Below are positions 43,136-50,975 of a stretch of 64,000 nucleotides of DNA, piece by piece. Numbering within the stretch: position 1 is the first letter of the stretch; every line of letters begins with the position of its first letter. Under the pieces are notes generated by a model. The model did no database searches. It saw only the letters and a list, made by a program, of their open reading frames with translations, and was not told the origin of the DNA. This stretch comes from Flavobacterium sangjuense (GTDB lineage Bacteria; Bacteroidota; Bacteroidia; Flavobacteriales; Flavobacteriaceae). Position numbers and translations under genes: made by a program. Location: NCBI RefSeq assembly GCF_004797125.1, contig NZ_CP038810.1, positions 2,852,001 to 2,916,000 on the forward strand, in the 5' to 3' direction.

Positions 43136-43900
43136 ATGAAACTGTTTGTTAAAAAAGATTCGATAGTTAGAGAAATCTGGGGAAAGAGCGATACGGTGCT
43201 TTTTATTTTTGCCGGAGCTTCTGGTGAGTTTGCCCTAAATAAGGCTGTAGACTGGCTATATTTTACCGGAAAACTACCTTCAGATCCTTTGGGAAGATTG
43301 TTCTCCACAGTAGAATATGCAAAGTATATCGTCTTTTCGCCTGTTGAAGAAGCAAATGCTTCGATAGATATGTTGCGAAAAATACACGGAGCTGTAGAAC
43401 AAAACCGTGGTGCTGTGATTCCCGACTGGGCTTACCGAGATGTATTGTTCATGCTTATTCATTATTCCATTGCGTCTTACGAGCTTCTCGAAAGGAAATT
43501 GACTTATGAAGAAAAGGAAGAAGTCTATAACGTTTTTTATCGTGTTGGAACCCGAATGGGATTAGTTGAACTGCCGTCAACATACACTGAATGGTTGCCG
43601 GTAAGAGAATCACATTTAAAGGAAAACCTAAAACAAAGCAAATACACTTTTGATCTTTTTAAGCAATACAAAAAAAATCTCGGTTGGTTCCGATATGAAG
43701 TGCTGGTAGAAAGTCAAAAACTGGTGGTGCCAAAGCGTGTAAAAAAGCTATTGTATTTAAATGATTTTTCTTTGCTTGCGATTGTAATTCCGATTTACAA
43801 ATTCAGCCGAAATATGAAAATGGGGAAATTTTTAAAAAATTTATTGCTCCCATCGGAGTACAAAACTCAAATTAAGAAGTTGGATATACAACCCGGATAA
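43136..43900 (+). CDS. MpaB-family (DUF2236) oxygenase-like protein
   Basis: 254 residues from the ATG at 43136; a longer in-frame start would overlap creD. Segments REIWGKSDTVLFIFAGASGEFAL, GRLFSTVEYAKYIVFS, MLRKIHGAVE and WAYRDVLFMLIHYSIASYELL fit the DUF2236 / MpaB / rubber-oxygenase catalytic domain, a haem-b-binding oxygenase fold. In this family conserved Arg, His and Thr/Tyr residues line the haem pocket; RLFSTVEY and KIHG match those positions. It follows creD by 25 bp and may be co-transcribed. Substrate unknown. Confidence 0.7.
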   Translation: MKLFVKKDSIVREIWGKSDTVLFIFAGASGEFALNKAVDWLYFTGKLPSDPLGRLFSTVEYAKYIVFSPVEEANASIDMLRKIHGAVEQNRGAVIPDWAYRDVLFMLIHYSIASYELLERKLTYEEKEEVYNVFYRVGTRMGLVELPSTYTEWLPVRESHLKENLKQSKYTFDLFKQYKKNLGWFRYEVLVESQKLVVPKRVKKLLYLNDFSLLAIVIPIYKFSRNMKMGKFLKNLLLPSEYKTQIKKLDIQPG

Positions 43901-43917
43901 GATAATTTTTCAAAAGA

Positions 43918-43947
43918 AAAGCCTGTTCATTTGAGCAGGCTTTTTTT
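43918..43947. terminator. bidirectional Rho-independent terminator
   Basis: Stem AAAGCCTGTTC / GAGCAGGCTTT (one G-U pair) with loop ATTT, followed by a T run on the plus strand and preceded by an A-rich run serving the minus strand. It separates the convergent oxygenase and menC genes. Confidence 0.88.
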
Positions 43948-44983
43948 ATAAATTAAAATTCCAATCTTTATTTTTATCATACCAAAGTTGTCCATCAGAA
44001 ACTGTCAACGGACAATCAAAATTATTGGTAAATAAACTTCCGGTTCCTAATCCTTGTGGCATCAAATTATTTTGTAAAAAAGTAAATTGAGCTATTGCAT
44101 TCAAACCGACATTACTTTCCAAAGCGGAAGTAATCCACCAACCGATATTTAATTTTTCGGCTATTGAAATCCATTCCAAGGTGCCGCGAAATCCACCAAT
44201 AAAACTTGGCTTCAAAACAATGTATTGCGGTCTGATTTTTTGGAGTAAATTTTCCTTTTCTTCTGTTGTAAAGACACCAATTAGCTCTTCATCCAAAGCT
44301 ATAGGAATTTGGCTATTTTTACATAACACTGACATCGTGTCAGTATAGTTTTTTTTGATTGGCTGTTCGATACTATGAATCTTAAAACCAGTTATTTGAT
44401 TAATTTTATTTAAAGCATCATTTTCAGAAAAAGCACCGTTAGCATCAACCCGAATTTCAATTGTGTTTTCATCAAAATTAGCTCGAATAAAACGCAATAA
44501 ATCAATTTCTTTATCAAAATCTATCGCTCCAATCTTTAATTTTATACAGCTAAAACCTTGGGATATTTTGTCCTCAATTTGGGTTTTCATAAACGTTTCA
44601 TCGCCCATCCAAACCAAACCATTTATCGAAATGCTTTTAGTGTTTTTTGTGAAATCCGAAGGAAATAAAACGAACTGATTTTCCCTTTTTAAAGACAAAA
44701 AAGCCATCTCAATTCCAAATTGAATTGACGGAAATTCGATTAATTCATCCCAAAGTTTTTGTTCTCCAAGATGAATATTTTCACAAGTCCATTTTAATTT
44801 TTGTTCATAATCCGGTCGGTCATCTGCAGATAATCCACGTAGAATTCCGCACTCGCCTATTCCTTTTTTACCGTCTTTTTCAAGTATAATAAACCAGGTT
44901 TCTTTATCGGTTAAAATACCTCGTGAAGTTCCTGAAGGATTTTTAAAATGAAGTATGTATTTGAAGTAGGATGCTTTCATCAT
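43946..44983 (-). CDS. menC: o-succinylbenzoate synthase
   Basis: Enolase-superfamily enzyme of menaquinone biosynthesis, 345 residues, dehydrating SHCHC to o-succinylbenzoate. The barrel motifs are visible: CIKLKIG (KxK catalytic lysine), RVDANGAF, IEQPI, ALDEELIG (metal-binding Asp/Glu) and YIVLKPSFIGG (second lysine). Such proteins can be dipeptide epimerases, but clustering with menA and menB supports menC. The start ATG shares one base with the preceding stop codon (TAATG), indicating coupling. A second ATG directly follows (MM). Confidence 0.9.
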   Translation of the reverse strand: MMKASYFKYILHFKNPSGTSRGILTDKETWFIILEKDGKKGIGECGILRGLSADDRPDYEQKLKWTCENIHLGEQKLWDELIEFPSIQFGIEMAFLSLKRENQFVLFPSDFTKNTKSISINGLVWMGDETFMKTQIEDKISQGFSCIKLKIGAIDFDKEIDLLRFIRANFDENTIEIRVDANGAFSENDALNKINQITGFKIHSIEQPIKKNYTDTMSVLCKNSQIPIALDEELIGVFTTEEKENLLQKIRPQYIVLKPSFIGGFRGTLEWISIAEKLNIGWWITSALESNVGLNAIAQFTFLQNNLMPQGLGTGSLFTNNFDCPLTVSDGQLWYDKNKDWNFNL

Positions 44984-45660
44984 TAAAGCGAAATGCTTTC
45001 TCCAATATCTAAAAGCATTAAATCTTTTCCGGCATCAAAGAATTTCTTTTTGGCTTCGTCATGATTGATAATTATAAAACCAAACGTATCATAATGACAT
45101 CCTAAAATCTTATCGCAATCTACAAAATCAGCCGCTAAAATAGCATCTTCAACATCCATAGTAAAGTTATTGCCAATTGGAAAAATCGCTAAATCCAGCT
45201 TAGTTCGCATCGGAATTAGTTTCATGTCCATCGTAAGAGCCGTATCGCCTGAAATATAGATGTTTTTGTGTTCACCTTCGATTACAAATCCACCCGGATT
45301 TCCACCATAAGTACCATCAGGAAATGAGCTTGAATGTACAGCGGCAACATATTTCACTTTACCAAAATCAAATTGCCAGCTTCCACCATGATTCATCGGA
45401 TGATACTGAAAGCCTTTATTCCCATAATAAACAGCGGTTTCATAGCCGGAAACAATGATTGCATTAGTTCTTTTAGCAATAGCTTCAACATCTAACGTAT
45501 GGTCGTTATGAGCGTGCGTAAGCAAAATATAATCCGCTTTTAGATTATTTATGTCAATATGGGCCGCCTTTGGATTGCCGGTAATAAATGGGTCAACAAT
45601 AATATGTTTCCCACTAACTTCTATCCCGATGCAGGCATGGCCGTAGAATGTAATTTTCAT
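44983..45660 (-). CDS. UPF0173-type metallo-beta-lactamase-fold hydrolase
   Basis: 225-residue cytoplasmic metal-dependent hydrolase of the MBL fold. The metal-binding motif THAHNDHTLD, the opening strand FYGHACIGIE, ISGDTAL and the terminal GCHYDTF match the YtkL/UPF0173 group. No substrate is established. It lies between menA and menC, with 17 bp to menA and a 1-bp overlap to menC, so a role in or near the menaquinone pathway is possible but only inferred. Confidence 0.86.
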   Translation of the reverse strand: MKITFYGHACIGIEVSGKHIIVDPFITGNPKAAHIDINNLKADYILLTHAHNDHTLDVEAIAKRTNAIIVSGYETAVYYGNKGFQYHPMNHGGSWQFDFGKVKYVAAVHSSSFPDGTYGGNPGGFVIEGEHKNIYISGDTALTMDMKLIPMRTKLDLAIFPIGNNFTMDVEDAILAADFVDCDKILGCHYDTFGFIIINHDEAKKKFFDAGKDLMLLDIGESISL

Positions 45661-45677
45661 AACGCTCTTTTAATTAA

Positions 45678-46631
45678 TTAAACGTAATTAATAACCATAT
45701 CCGAAATAAAATAAATCAAGCCCAATGCCAAAAGAACCGAAAGTAAAAAGGTACTAAGAGCAAGTTTTTTCAATTCAGGGTCCAAAAGTTTAGGGTTCTT
45801 GTTTTTATAAACCGTGATTAGATGACTTGTTAAAGGAAAATAAGCCACCAAAAAAAAGTAAATATCAAAATTAAACTCTTCAGGATGAGCGGCATCAATA
45901 TAATAATCAAATAGGATCATAAATGCTAAGACAAAAACCATCGCTGAAATGATTAAGAAGAAATGATACTTTTTAGCCCAAGCGCCACCATTTTTAACCA
46001 CAATGGTATATTTTCCTGATTTCCTATCGCTTTCTTCATCACGCATGTTATTTAAATTCAAGACACCAACACTTAAAAAACCTATAGCTGTGGCAGGCAG
46101 TAACAACAGCAAGTCAATCTCTTTGGAAAACATAAAATAAACACCAAATGTGCTTACCAATCCGAAGAAAATAAAAACAAACACATCTCCATAACCACGA
46201 TAACCATAAGCGCCTTTTCCAACTGTATAACGAATAGCAGAAGCAATGGCCAAAATCCCTAAAATCAAGAAGATAAAAGAATATAACAAATAACTTTCCT
46301 TGAAAGCAAAGTAGATTAATAAAACAGCAAAAATCAAAGTGATGACGGATGTAATTACCATCGCTCTTTTCATTGCCTGAGGTGTAATCAATCCGCTTTG
46401 AATAGTCCTTTTTGGCCCAACCCTGTCATTATTATCTGTTCCTTTTACACCATCTCCATAGTCATTGGCAAAATTGGACAGAATCTGCAACCCTAAAGTG
46501 GTCAATAAGGCAAAAGCAACTATGTTCCAATTGAACATGTTTTTCGACATGGCGTAAAAACTTCCCACAATAATTCCGGATACCGAAAGCGGTAAGGTTC
46601 GAACTCGTGCGGCTTCAATCCAGTGTTTCAT
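45678..46631 (-). CDS. menA: 1,4-dihydroxy-2-naphthoate polyprenyltransferase
   Basis: UbiA-superfamily inner-membrane prenyltransferase that attaches the isoprenoid tail in menaquinone synthesis; 317 residues from MKHWIEAARVRTLPLSVSG. The aspartate-rich motifs NFANDYGDGVKGTDNNDR and NMRDEESDRKSGK are intact, with eight or nine helices. An upstream in-frame ATG at 46664 is rejected because its codons run through the 40-bp intergenic repeat. Preceded by a 141-bp gap containing repeats and a hairpin. Confidence 0.93.
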   Translation of the reverse strand: MKHWIEAARVRTLPLSVSGIIVGSFYAMSKNMFNWNIVAFALLTTLGLQILSNFANDYGDGVKGTDNNDRVGPKRTIQSGLITPQAMKRAMVITSVITLIFAVLLIYFAFKESYLLYSFIFLILGILAIASAIRYTVGKGAYGYRGYGDVFVFIFFGLVSTFGVYFMFSKEIDLLLLLPATAIGFLSVGVLNLNNMRDEESDRKSGKYTIVVKNGGAWAKKYHFFLIISAMVFVLAFMILFDYYIDAAHPEEFNFDIYFFLVAYFPLTSHLITVYKNKNPKLLDPELKKLALSTFLLSVLLALGLIYFISDMVINYV

Positions 46632-46647
46632 TTTAAAAGTGTATTTA

Positions 46648-46687
46648 ATTCCGCGGCGCTCCATTCAGTTCGGCTTCGCCTCGGGTG
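46648..46687 (-). repeat. 40-bp GC-rich intergenic repeat, copy 2
   Basis: Inverted relative copy of 22483-22522 with about six mismatches, containing CGCGGCG and GGCTTCGCC cores. It lies in the leader between menB and menA. Confidence 0.65.
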
Positions 46688-46695
46688 GTTATGCG

Positions 46696-46760
46696 GTTAT
46701 TTGGTTATTCGAATATTTAATCTGGTGGTTATAAGGCCTTTTTTCAAATAACCGAATAAC
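46696..46760. repeat. long imperfect hairpin between menB and menA
   Basis: GTTATTTGGTTATTCG (46696-46711) pairs with CAAATAACCGAATAAC (46745-46760) with two mismatches, around a 33-base loop. It may stabilise or attenuate the menB-menA transcript. The arms are made of GGTTATT-like short repeats, so slippage could also have produced it. Confidence 0.5.
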
Positions 46761-46772
46761 TGAATCCACAAA

Positions 46773-47612
46773 TTACGGTAACCATTTTTTATCAAAGTTT
46801 GGCTTTCTTTTTTCTAAAAAAGCATCTCTACCTTCTTTGGCTTCATCAGTCATATAAGCTAATCTGGTTGCTTCACCAGCAAAAACCTGTTGCCCAACCA
46901 TTCCGTCATCAGTCAAATTCATGGCGAATTTTAGCATTTTTATAGATGTTGGTGATTTTTGCAAAATTTCCTTCGCCCATTGATAAGCAGTGTCTTCAAG
47001 TTCAGCATGCGGAATAACAGCATTGACCATTCCCATTTCAAAAGCATCCTGAGCCGAATAATTTCTACCCAAAAAGAATATCTCACGGGCTTTCTTTTGC
47101 CCAACCATTTTAGCCAAATAAGCCGAACCATAACCGCCATCAAAACTCGTTACATCAGCATCGGTTTGCTTAAAAATTGCGTGCTCTTTGCTGGCTAAAG
47201 TCAAATCGCAGACTACGTGCAAACTATGTCCGCCACCAACTGCCCAGCCCGGAACCACACAAATAACGGCTTTTGGCATAAAGCGAATAAGACGCTGCAC
47301 ATCCAAAATATTCAAACGATGATAACCATCATCGCCTACATAACCTTGATGACCACGCGCTTTTTGATCTCCGCCTGAACAAAATGACCAAACACCATCT
47401 TTGGAGCTTGGACCTTCAGCCGAAAGCAAAACCACGCCAATAGAAGTATCTTCCTGAGCATCCTGAAAAGCTTGTAATAATTCACTGGTAGTTTTTGGAC
47501 GGAATGCATTGCGAACATCGGGACGATTGAAAGCTATTCTCGCAACGCCATTGCATTTTTTATAGGTGATGTCTTCAAAATCTTTAACTGTCTTCCAATT
47601 AATTGAATTCAT
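46773..47612 (-). CDS. menB: 1,4-dihydroxy-2-naphthoyl-CoA synthase
   Basis: Crotonase-fold enzyme closing the naphthoquinone ring in menaquinone synthesis, 279 residues, the usual MenB length. Motifs: IAFNRPDVRNAFRP, FCSGGDQKARG, VVPGWAVGGGHSLHVVCDLTLAS (oxyanion hole glycines), QTDADVTSFDGGYGSAYLAKMVGQKKARE and EEAKEGRDAFLEKRKPNF-like C-terminus (DEAKEGRDAFLEKRKPNFDKKW). First gene of the minus-strand menB-menA-hydrolase-menC group, divergent from the C1 peptidase gene. Confidence 0.95.
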   Translation of the reverse strand: MNSINWKTVKDFEDITYKKCNGVARIAFNRPDVRNAFRPKTTSELLQAFQDAQEDTSIGVVLLSAEGPSSKDGVWSFCSGGDQKARGHQGYVGDDGYHRLNILDVQRLIRFMPKAVICVVPGWAVGGGHSLHVVCDLTLASKEHAIFKQTDADVTSFDGGYGSAYLAKMVGQKKAREIFFLGRNYSAQDAFEMGMVNAVIPHAELEDTAYQWAKEILQKSPTSIKMLKFAMNLTDDGMVGQQVFAGEATRLAYMTDEAKEGRDAFLEKRKPNFDKKWLP

Positions 47613-47722
47613 GTAAATGCTAAAATTTGTTAAAATAAAATGTCAAAAAATAAATTCTATTATTTTAGCGTAAAAATAAAGCATTTTTATTCTTAATCTA
47701 CAAAAACAATTAGTAATTCCTT

Positions 47723-48871
47723 ATGAACAAATCGATATTTTACGTTGCAATCCTATTATTCGGTTGTGCCGGGTTTTCACAAACTTATGAATTCCATACC
47801 ATTAAAGATATTGAAGCAATGCCGGTAATTTCACAAGATAAAACAGGAACATGCTGGAGTTTTTCCACCACATCTTTTTTAGAAGCGGAAATTATTCGTT
47901 TAACAGGGAAGAAAATCGACCTTTCTGAAATGTACAATGTCCGTAATACCTATCTTGACAAAGCTGAAAATTATGTCATGCGTCAAGGGAAAGCGCAGTT
48001 TAGTGAAGGCGGATTGAGTCATGATGTAATCAACAGCGCCCGAAAATATGGTGTTGTTCCAGAGAGCAATTTCACTGGAAAAACAAACCCTAATTCAAAA
48101 TACAATCACGAAAAAATGGTTGCCGAATTAGAAAAAATTGTAAAAAAAGCGGTAGCCGAAACTCCTAAAAATTATCCAAACTGGAAAGCTGATTACGCAA
48201 AAGTTTTAGATACATATATGGGTAAATTCAATGAAAGTGATAAAATAGTTTCTTCCCAACAAGCTATCGATAATAACAAAATTAATTACGAAGGAAAATC
48301 GCTTACACCAAAACAGTTTTTGGCAACAACCAAATTGAATTTAGACGATTATGTAACCATCTCTTCTTTTACAAACGAACCTTTTTATACTAACTTTATT
48401 TTAAATATTCCTGATAATTTTGCCAATGGGAATTATTACAATCTACCTCTGGATGAGTTTATTCAAAATATTGACAATGCGCTGGATAAAGGATATACAT
48501 TGGCTTTAGATACCGATAATAGTGAAAGAACTTTTTCAGGTGAAGAAGGAATTGCGGTTATTCCTGAAGACGAAAATGATTCAGATACAATTCTAACCCA
48601 AATCAAACCGGAAAAAAAAATCAGCCCTGAATATCGTCAAGCCGAGTTCGAAAATTTTGACACTGTGGACGACCATTTGATGCACATCGTTGGGAAAGTT
48701 GCCGACCAAAAAGGAAATCAATATTACAAAGTGAAAAATTCCTGGGGAAAACAATCCGGGAGAGATGGCTTTGTTTATATGAGTGTTCCTTATGTTCGGT
48801 TGAAAGCTATTTCGGTGATGTTACATAAAGATGGCTTAATCAAAAAGACAAAATCTTCTTTGGGAGTATAA
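47723..48871 (+). CDS. secreted C1-family (papain/aminopeptidase C-like) cysteine peptidase
   Basis: 382 residues with an N-terminal signal peptide (MNKSIFYVAILLFGCAGFSQ; a lipobox-like FGC is present but weak). The catalytic cysteine is Cys44 in GTCWSFSTTSFLEAE, the histidine is in DDHLMHIVGK and the asparagine in KVKNSWGKQSGRDGF. The large insert between Cys and His resembles bleomycin hydrolase/PepC rather than plain papain. No sorting domain seen, so it is probably periplasmic or outer-membrane bound. Confidence 0.87.
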   Translation: MNKSIFYVAILLFGCAGFSQTYEFHTIKDIEAMPVISQDKTGTCWSFSTTSFLEAEIIRLTGKKIDLSEMYNVRNTYLDKAENYVMRQGKAQFSEGGLSHDVINSARKYGVVPESNFTGKTNPNSKYNHEKMVAELEKIVKKAVAETPKNYPNWKADYAKVLDTYMGKFNESDKIVSSQQAIDNNKINYEGKSLTPKQFLATTKLNLDDYVTISSFTNEPFYTNFILNIPDNFANGNYYNLPLDEFIQNIDNALDKGYTLALDTDNSERTFSGEEGIAVIPEDENDSDTILTQIKPEKKISPEYRQAEFENFDTVDDHLMHIVGKVADQKGNQYYKVKNSWGKQSGRDGFVYMSVPYVRLKAISVMLHKDGLIKKTKSSLGV

Positions 48872-48955
48872 CAAAAGAACTACTATAATCAATGACCTGC
48901 CGGAATCAAATTCTTGCAGGTTTTTTGTTATATTTATCCTTCTAAAACCAACCAA

Positions 48956-50200
48956 ATGAAACAATTTTCCACCAAAGAAAAATTCCGTATTCTTTTTAGT
49001 TTTCCCGTAATCATTGCCGCACTTGGCTATTTTGTTGACATTTATGATTTATTGCTTTTTGGTATTGTACGTATCCCAAGCCTAAATGACATGAATTTGG
49101 ACGCTGATAAAGTCGGAACCATGATTATCAATTACCAAATGATAGGATTAGTACTTGGAGGAATCATTTGGGGTGTTTTTGGTGATAAAAAAGGGCGGCT
49201 TTCAGTGTTATTCGGTTCTATCATTGTGTATTCGTTGGCCAATATCGCCTGCGGATTTTTACCTGAAATGAATTTTGCCGACAAAGGAACTATTTATGCA
49301 GTGTTGCGTTTCATTGCCGGAATTGGTTTAGCGGGAGAATTAGGCGCCGGAATCACTTTAGTTTCCGAAACTTTGCCCAAAGAATTGCGGGCAATCGGAA
49401 CCTCAATCGTGGCAGGTTTTGGTGTACTTGGTGCTGTGGTTGCCCAATTTACCGTTGAATTAGCCGGAAGCTGGACAACGGCCTACATCATTGGTGGATG
49501 CATGGGTTTGGTATTATTGGTATTGCGAATTAGTGTGGCTGAAAGCGGTATGTTTAAAAGCGTAAAGGAAAATACTGCTATAAAACGTGGTGATTTTTTT
49601 TCCTTTTTTACCAATAAAGTGCTTTTCCTAAAATACATGCGTTGTGTTTTTATTGGTATTCCGATTTGGTATGGCATCGGAATATTGGTTTTTATGGCAA
49701 ACCAATTTGCACCCGAAATGGGTATTGCTTCCATAAATCCCGGAAAGGCAATCATGTGGACTTATACTGCAACTTCGATAAGTGATTTCACCAGCGGATG
49801 GTTTTCTCAAGTTTTAAAATCAAGAAAGAAAGCAATCTTATACATGTTGTTGTTTACGTTGCTCGGAGTAATATTGCTTCTTTTTAGCGGTAATAAAAGT
49901 GAAAACATGTATTATTTCTATTGCGCCTGGATTGGATTTGGTTCCGGTTTTTGGGCACTATTTGTTACTGTCGCAGCAGAACAATTTGGCACCAACCTGC
50001 GAAGCACAGCCACTACAAGTGTGCCCAATATGGTTAGAGGTTCTGTACCGATAATGCTTATTGGTTTTGATTATCTAAAACAAACCAACAGCGTTATATA
50101 TTCAGCCGCTTTTGTAGGTTTGATTGCCTTTGGTTTAGCACTTTATGCTGTGCTCACAATAAGCGAAACGCACAATACAGATTTGGATTATGTGGATTGA
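48956..50200 (+). CDS. MFS transporter
   Basis: 414-residue major facilitator from the ATG at 48956 (MKQFSTKEKFRILFSFPVI); codons upstream of it in frame look non-coding. Twelve helices are expected. The loop 2-3 motif GVFGDKKGRLSVLFGS is the MFS signature, and LGAGITLVSETLPKELRAIGTSIVAGFG is typical of the metabolite:H+ symporter group. Substrate cannot be assigned. It is convergent with the LytTR regulator gene, only 5 bp away. Confidence 0.85.
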   Translation: MKQFSTKEKFRILFSFPVIIAALGYFVDIYDLLLFGIVRIPSLNDMNLDADKVGTMIINYQMIGLVLGGIIWGVFGDKKGRLSVLFGSIIVYSLANIACGFLPEMNFADKGTIYAVLRFIAGIGLAGELGAGITLVSETLPKELRAIGTSIVAGFGVLGAVVAQFTVELAGSWTTAYIIGGCMGLVLLVLRISVAESGMFKSVKENTAIKRGDFFSFFTNKVLFLKYMRCVFIGIPIWYGIGILVFMANQFAPEMGIASINPGKAIMWTYTATSISDFTSGWFSQVLKSRKKAILYMLLFTLLGVILLLFSGNKSENMYYFYCAWIGFGSGFWALFVTVAAEQFGTNLRSTATTSVPNMVRGSVPIMLIGFDYLKQTNSVIYSAAFVGLIAFGLALYAVLTISETHNTDLDYVD

Positions 50201-50205
50201 TTTTT

Positions 50206-50964
50206 CTAATGCATTAAATTATTCATAAGTTCCAAAAAGTCATCTTTTTTAGATCTTGAAATACTTACCGTATCATTATTATTCATTATAATGTAGCCTC
50301 CATCTGATTTTACAAATTTTTTAACTTCATTTAAATTGATTAAAAAACTATTGTGAACACGCATAAACTGTTGCTCCAGCAAAAGTGATTCATACTCTTT
50401 TAAATGTTTACTAACCAAGAGTTTTGAATTATTATTTAAAATGAATGTCGTGTAAGAACCCTCAGCTTTGCAATAAAGAATATCAGCGGTATTTATAAAT
50501 TCAAAACCATCAGCCGTTGAAAGACAAATTTTGTTGAGTTTTGGATGTTGTTGCTTTAAATTAAGCATTAATGTCTCTAATTGCTTTTTATAGACATCTT
50601 GATTTTTCTTCTTTTTCGCTTTTTCAATTGATTTTTGCAATTCTTCTAAATCTATAGGTTTTAAAAGATAGTCGAGCGAACTGAATTTAACTGCTTTAAT
50701 GGCGTATTGCTCAAAAGCGGTTGTAAAGATAACCTCAAAATTGATATCTCTTAACTGAGACAGCACATCAAATCCAGTTCCCGTTTGCAACTCAATGTCT
50801 AAAAAGACAACATCAGGATGTAATGCAGCAATTTTTGTAACTGCCTCATCGACGTTAGCTGCAGTTTCTATAACTTTTACATCTACACAAAACTCTTCAA
50901 GCAGGTTTTTTAAAGTTTCCCTGCTATGTTTTTCATCTTCTACAATTATGGCTTTTAAACTCAT
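50206..50964 (-). CDS. LytTR-family response regulator
   Basis: 252-residue two-component regulator. The receiver domain covers residues 1-120 with acidic pocket VEDE and phospho-acceptor Asp56 (VVFLDIEL), Thr in FTTAFEQYA and Lys in LLKPID. A linker helix is followed by a LytTR DNA-binding domain at ~145-252 (ILYCKAEGSYTTFIL, FMRVHNSFLINLNEVKKF, VSISRSKKDDFLELM). Last gene of an operon behind two LytS-type kinases, 11 bp after the second. Likely targets include the divergent surface-protein genes. Confidence 0.92.
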   Translation of the reverse strand: MSLKAIIVEDEKHSRETLKNLLEEFCVDVKVIETAANVDEAVTKIAALHPDVVFLDIELQTGTGFDVLSQLRDINFEVIFTTAFEQYAIKAVKFSSLDYLLKPIDLEELQKSIEKAKKKKNQDVYKKQLETLMLNLKQQHPKLNKICLSTADGFEFINTADILYCKAEGSYTTFILNNNSKLLVSKHLKEYESLLLEQQFMRVHNSFLINLNEVKKFVKSDGGYIIMNNNDTVSISRSKKDDFLELMNNLMH

Positions 50965-50975
50965 AGCTTAAAAAT

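Noticed and set aside
46632..46664. Longer N-terminus for menA
   Set aside because: The extra codons lie partly inside copy 2 of the intergenic repeat, and family members start at the MKHWIEAARVRTLP-type sequence.
47723..47780. Lipoprotein assignment for the C1 peptidase
   Set aside because: A cysteine follows LLFG near residue 15, but the context (FGCAGFSQ) also fits a normal signal peptide cut after FSQ; it was left as secreted.
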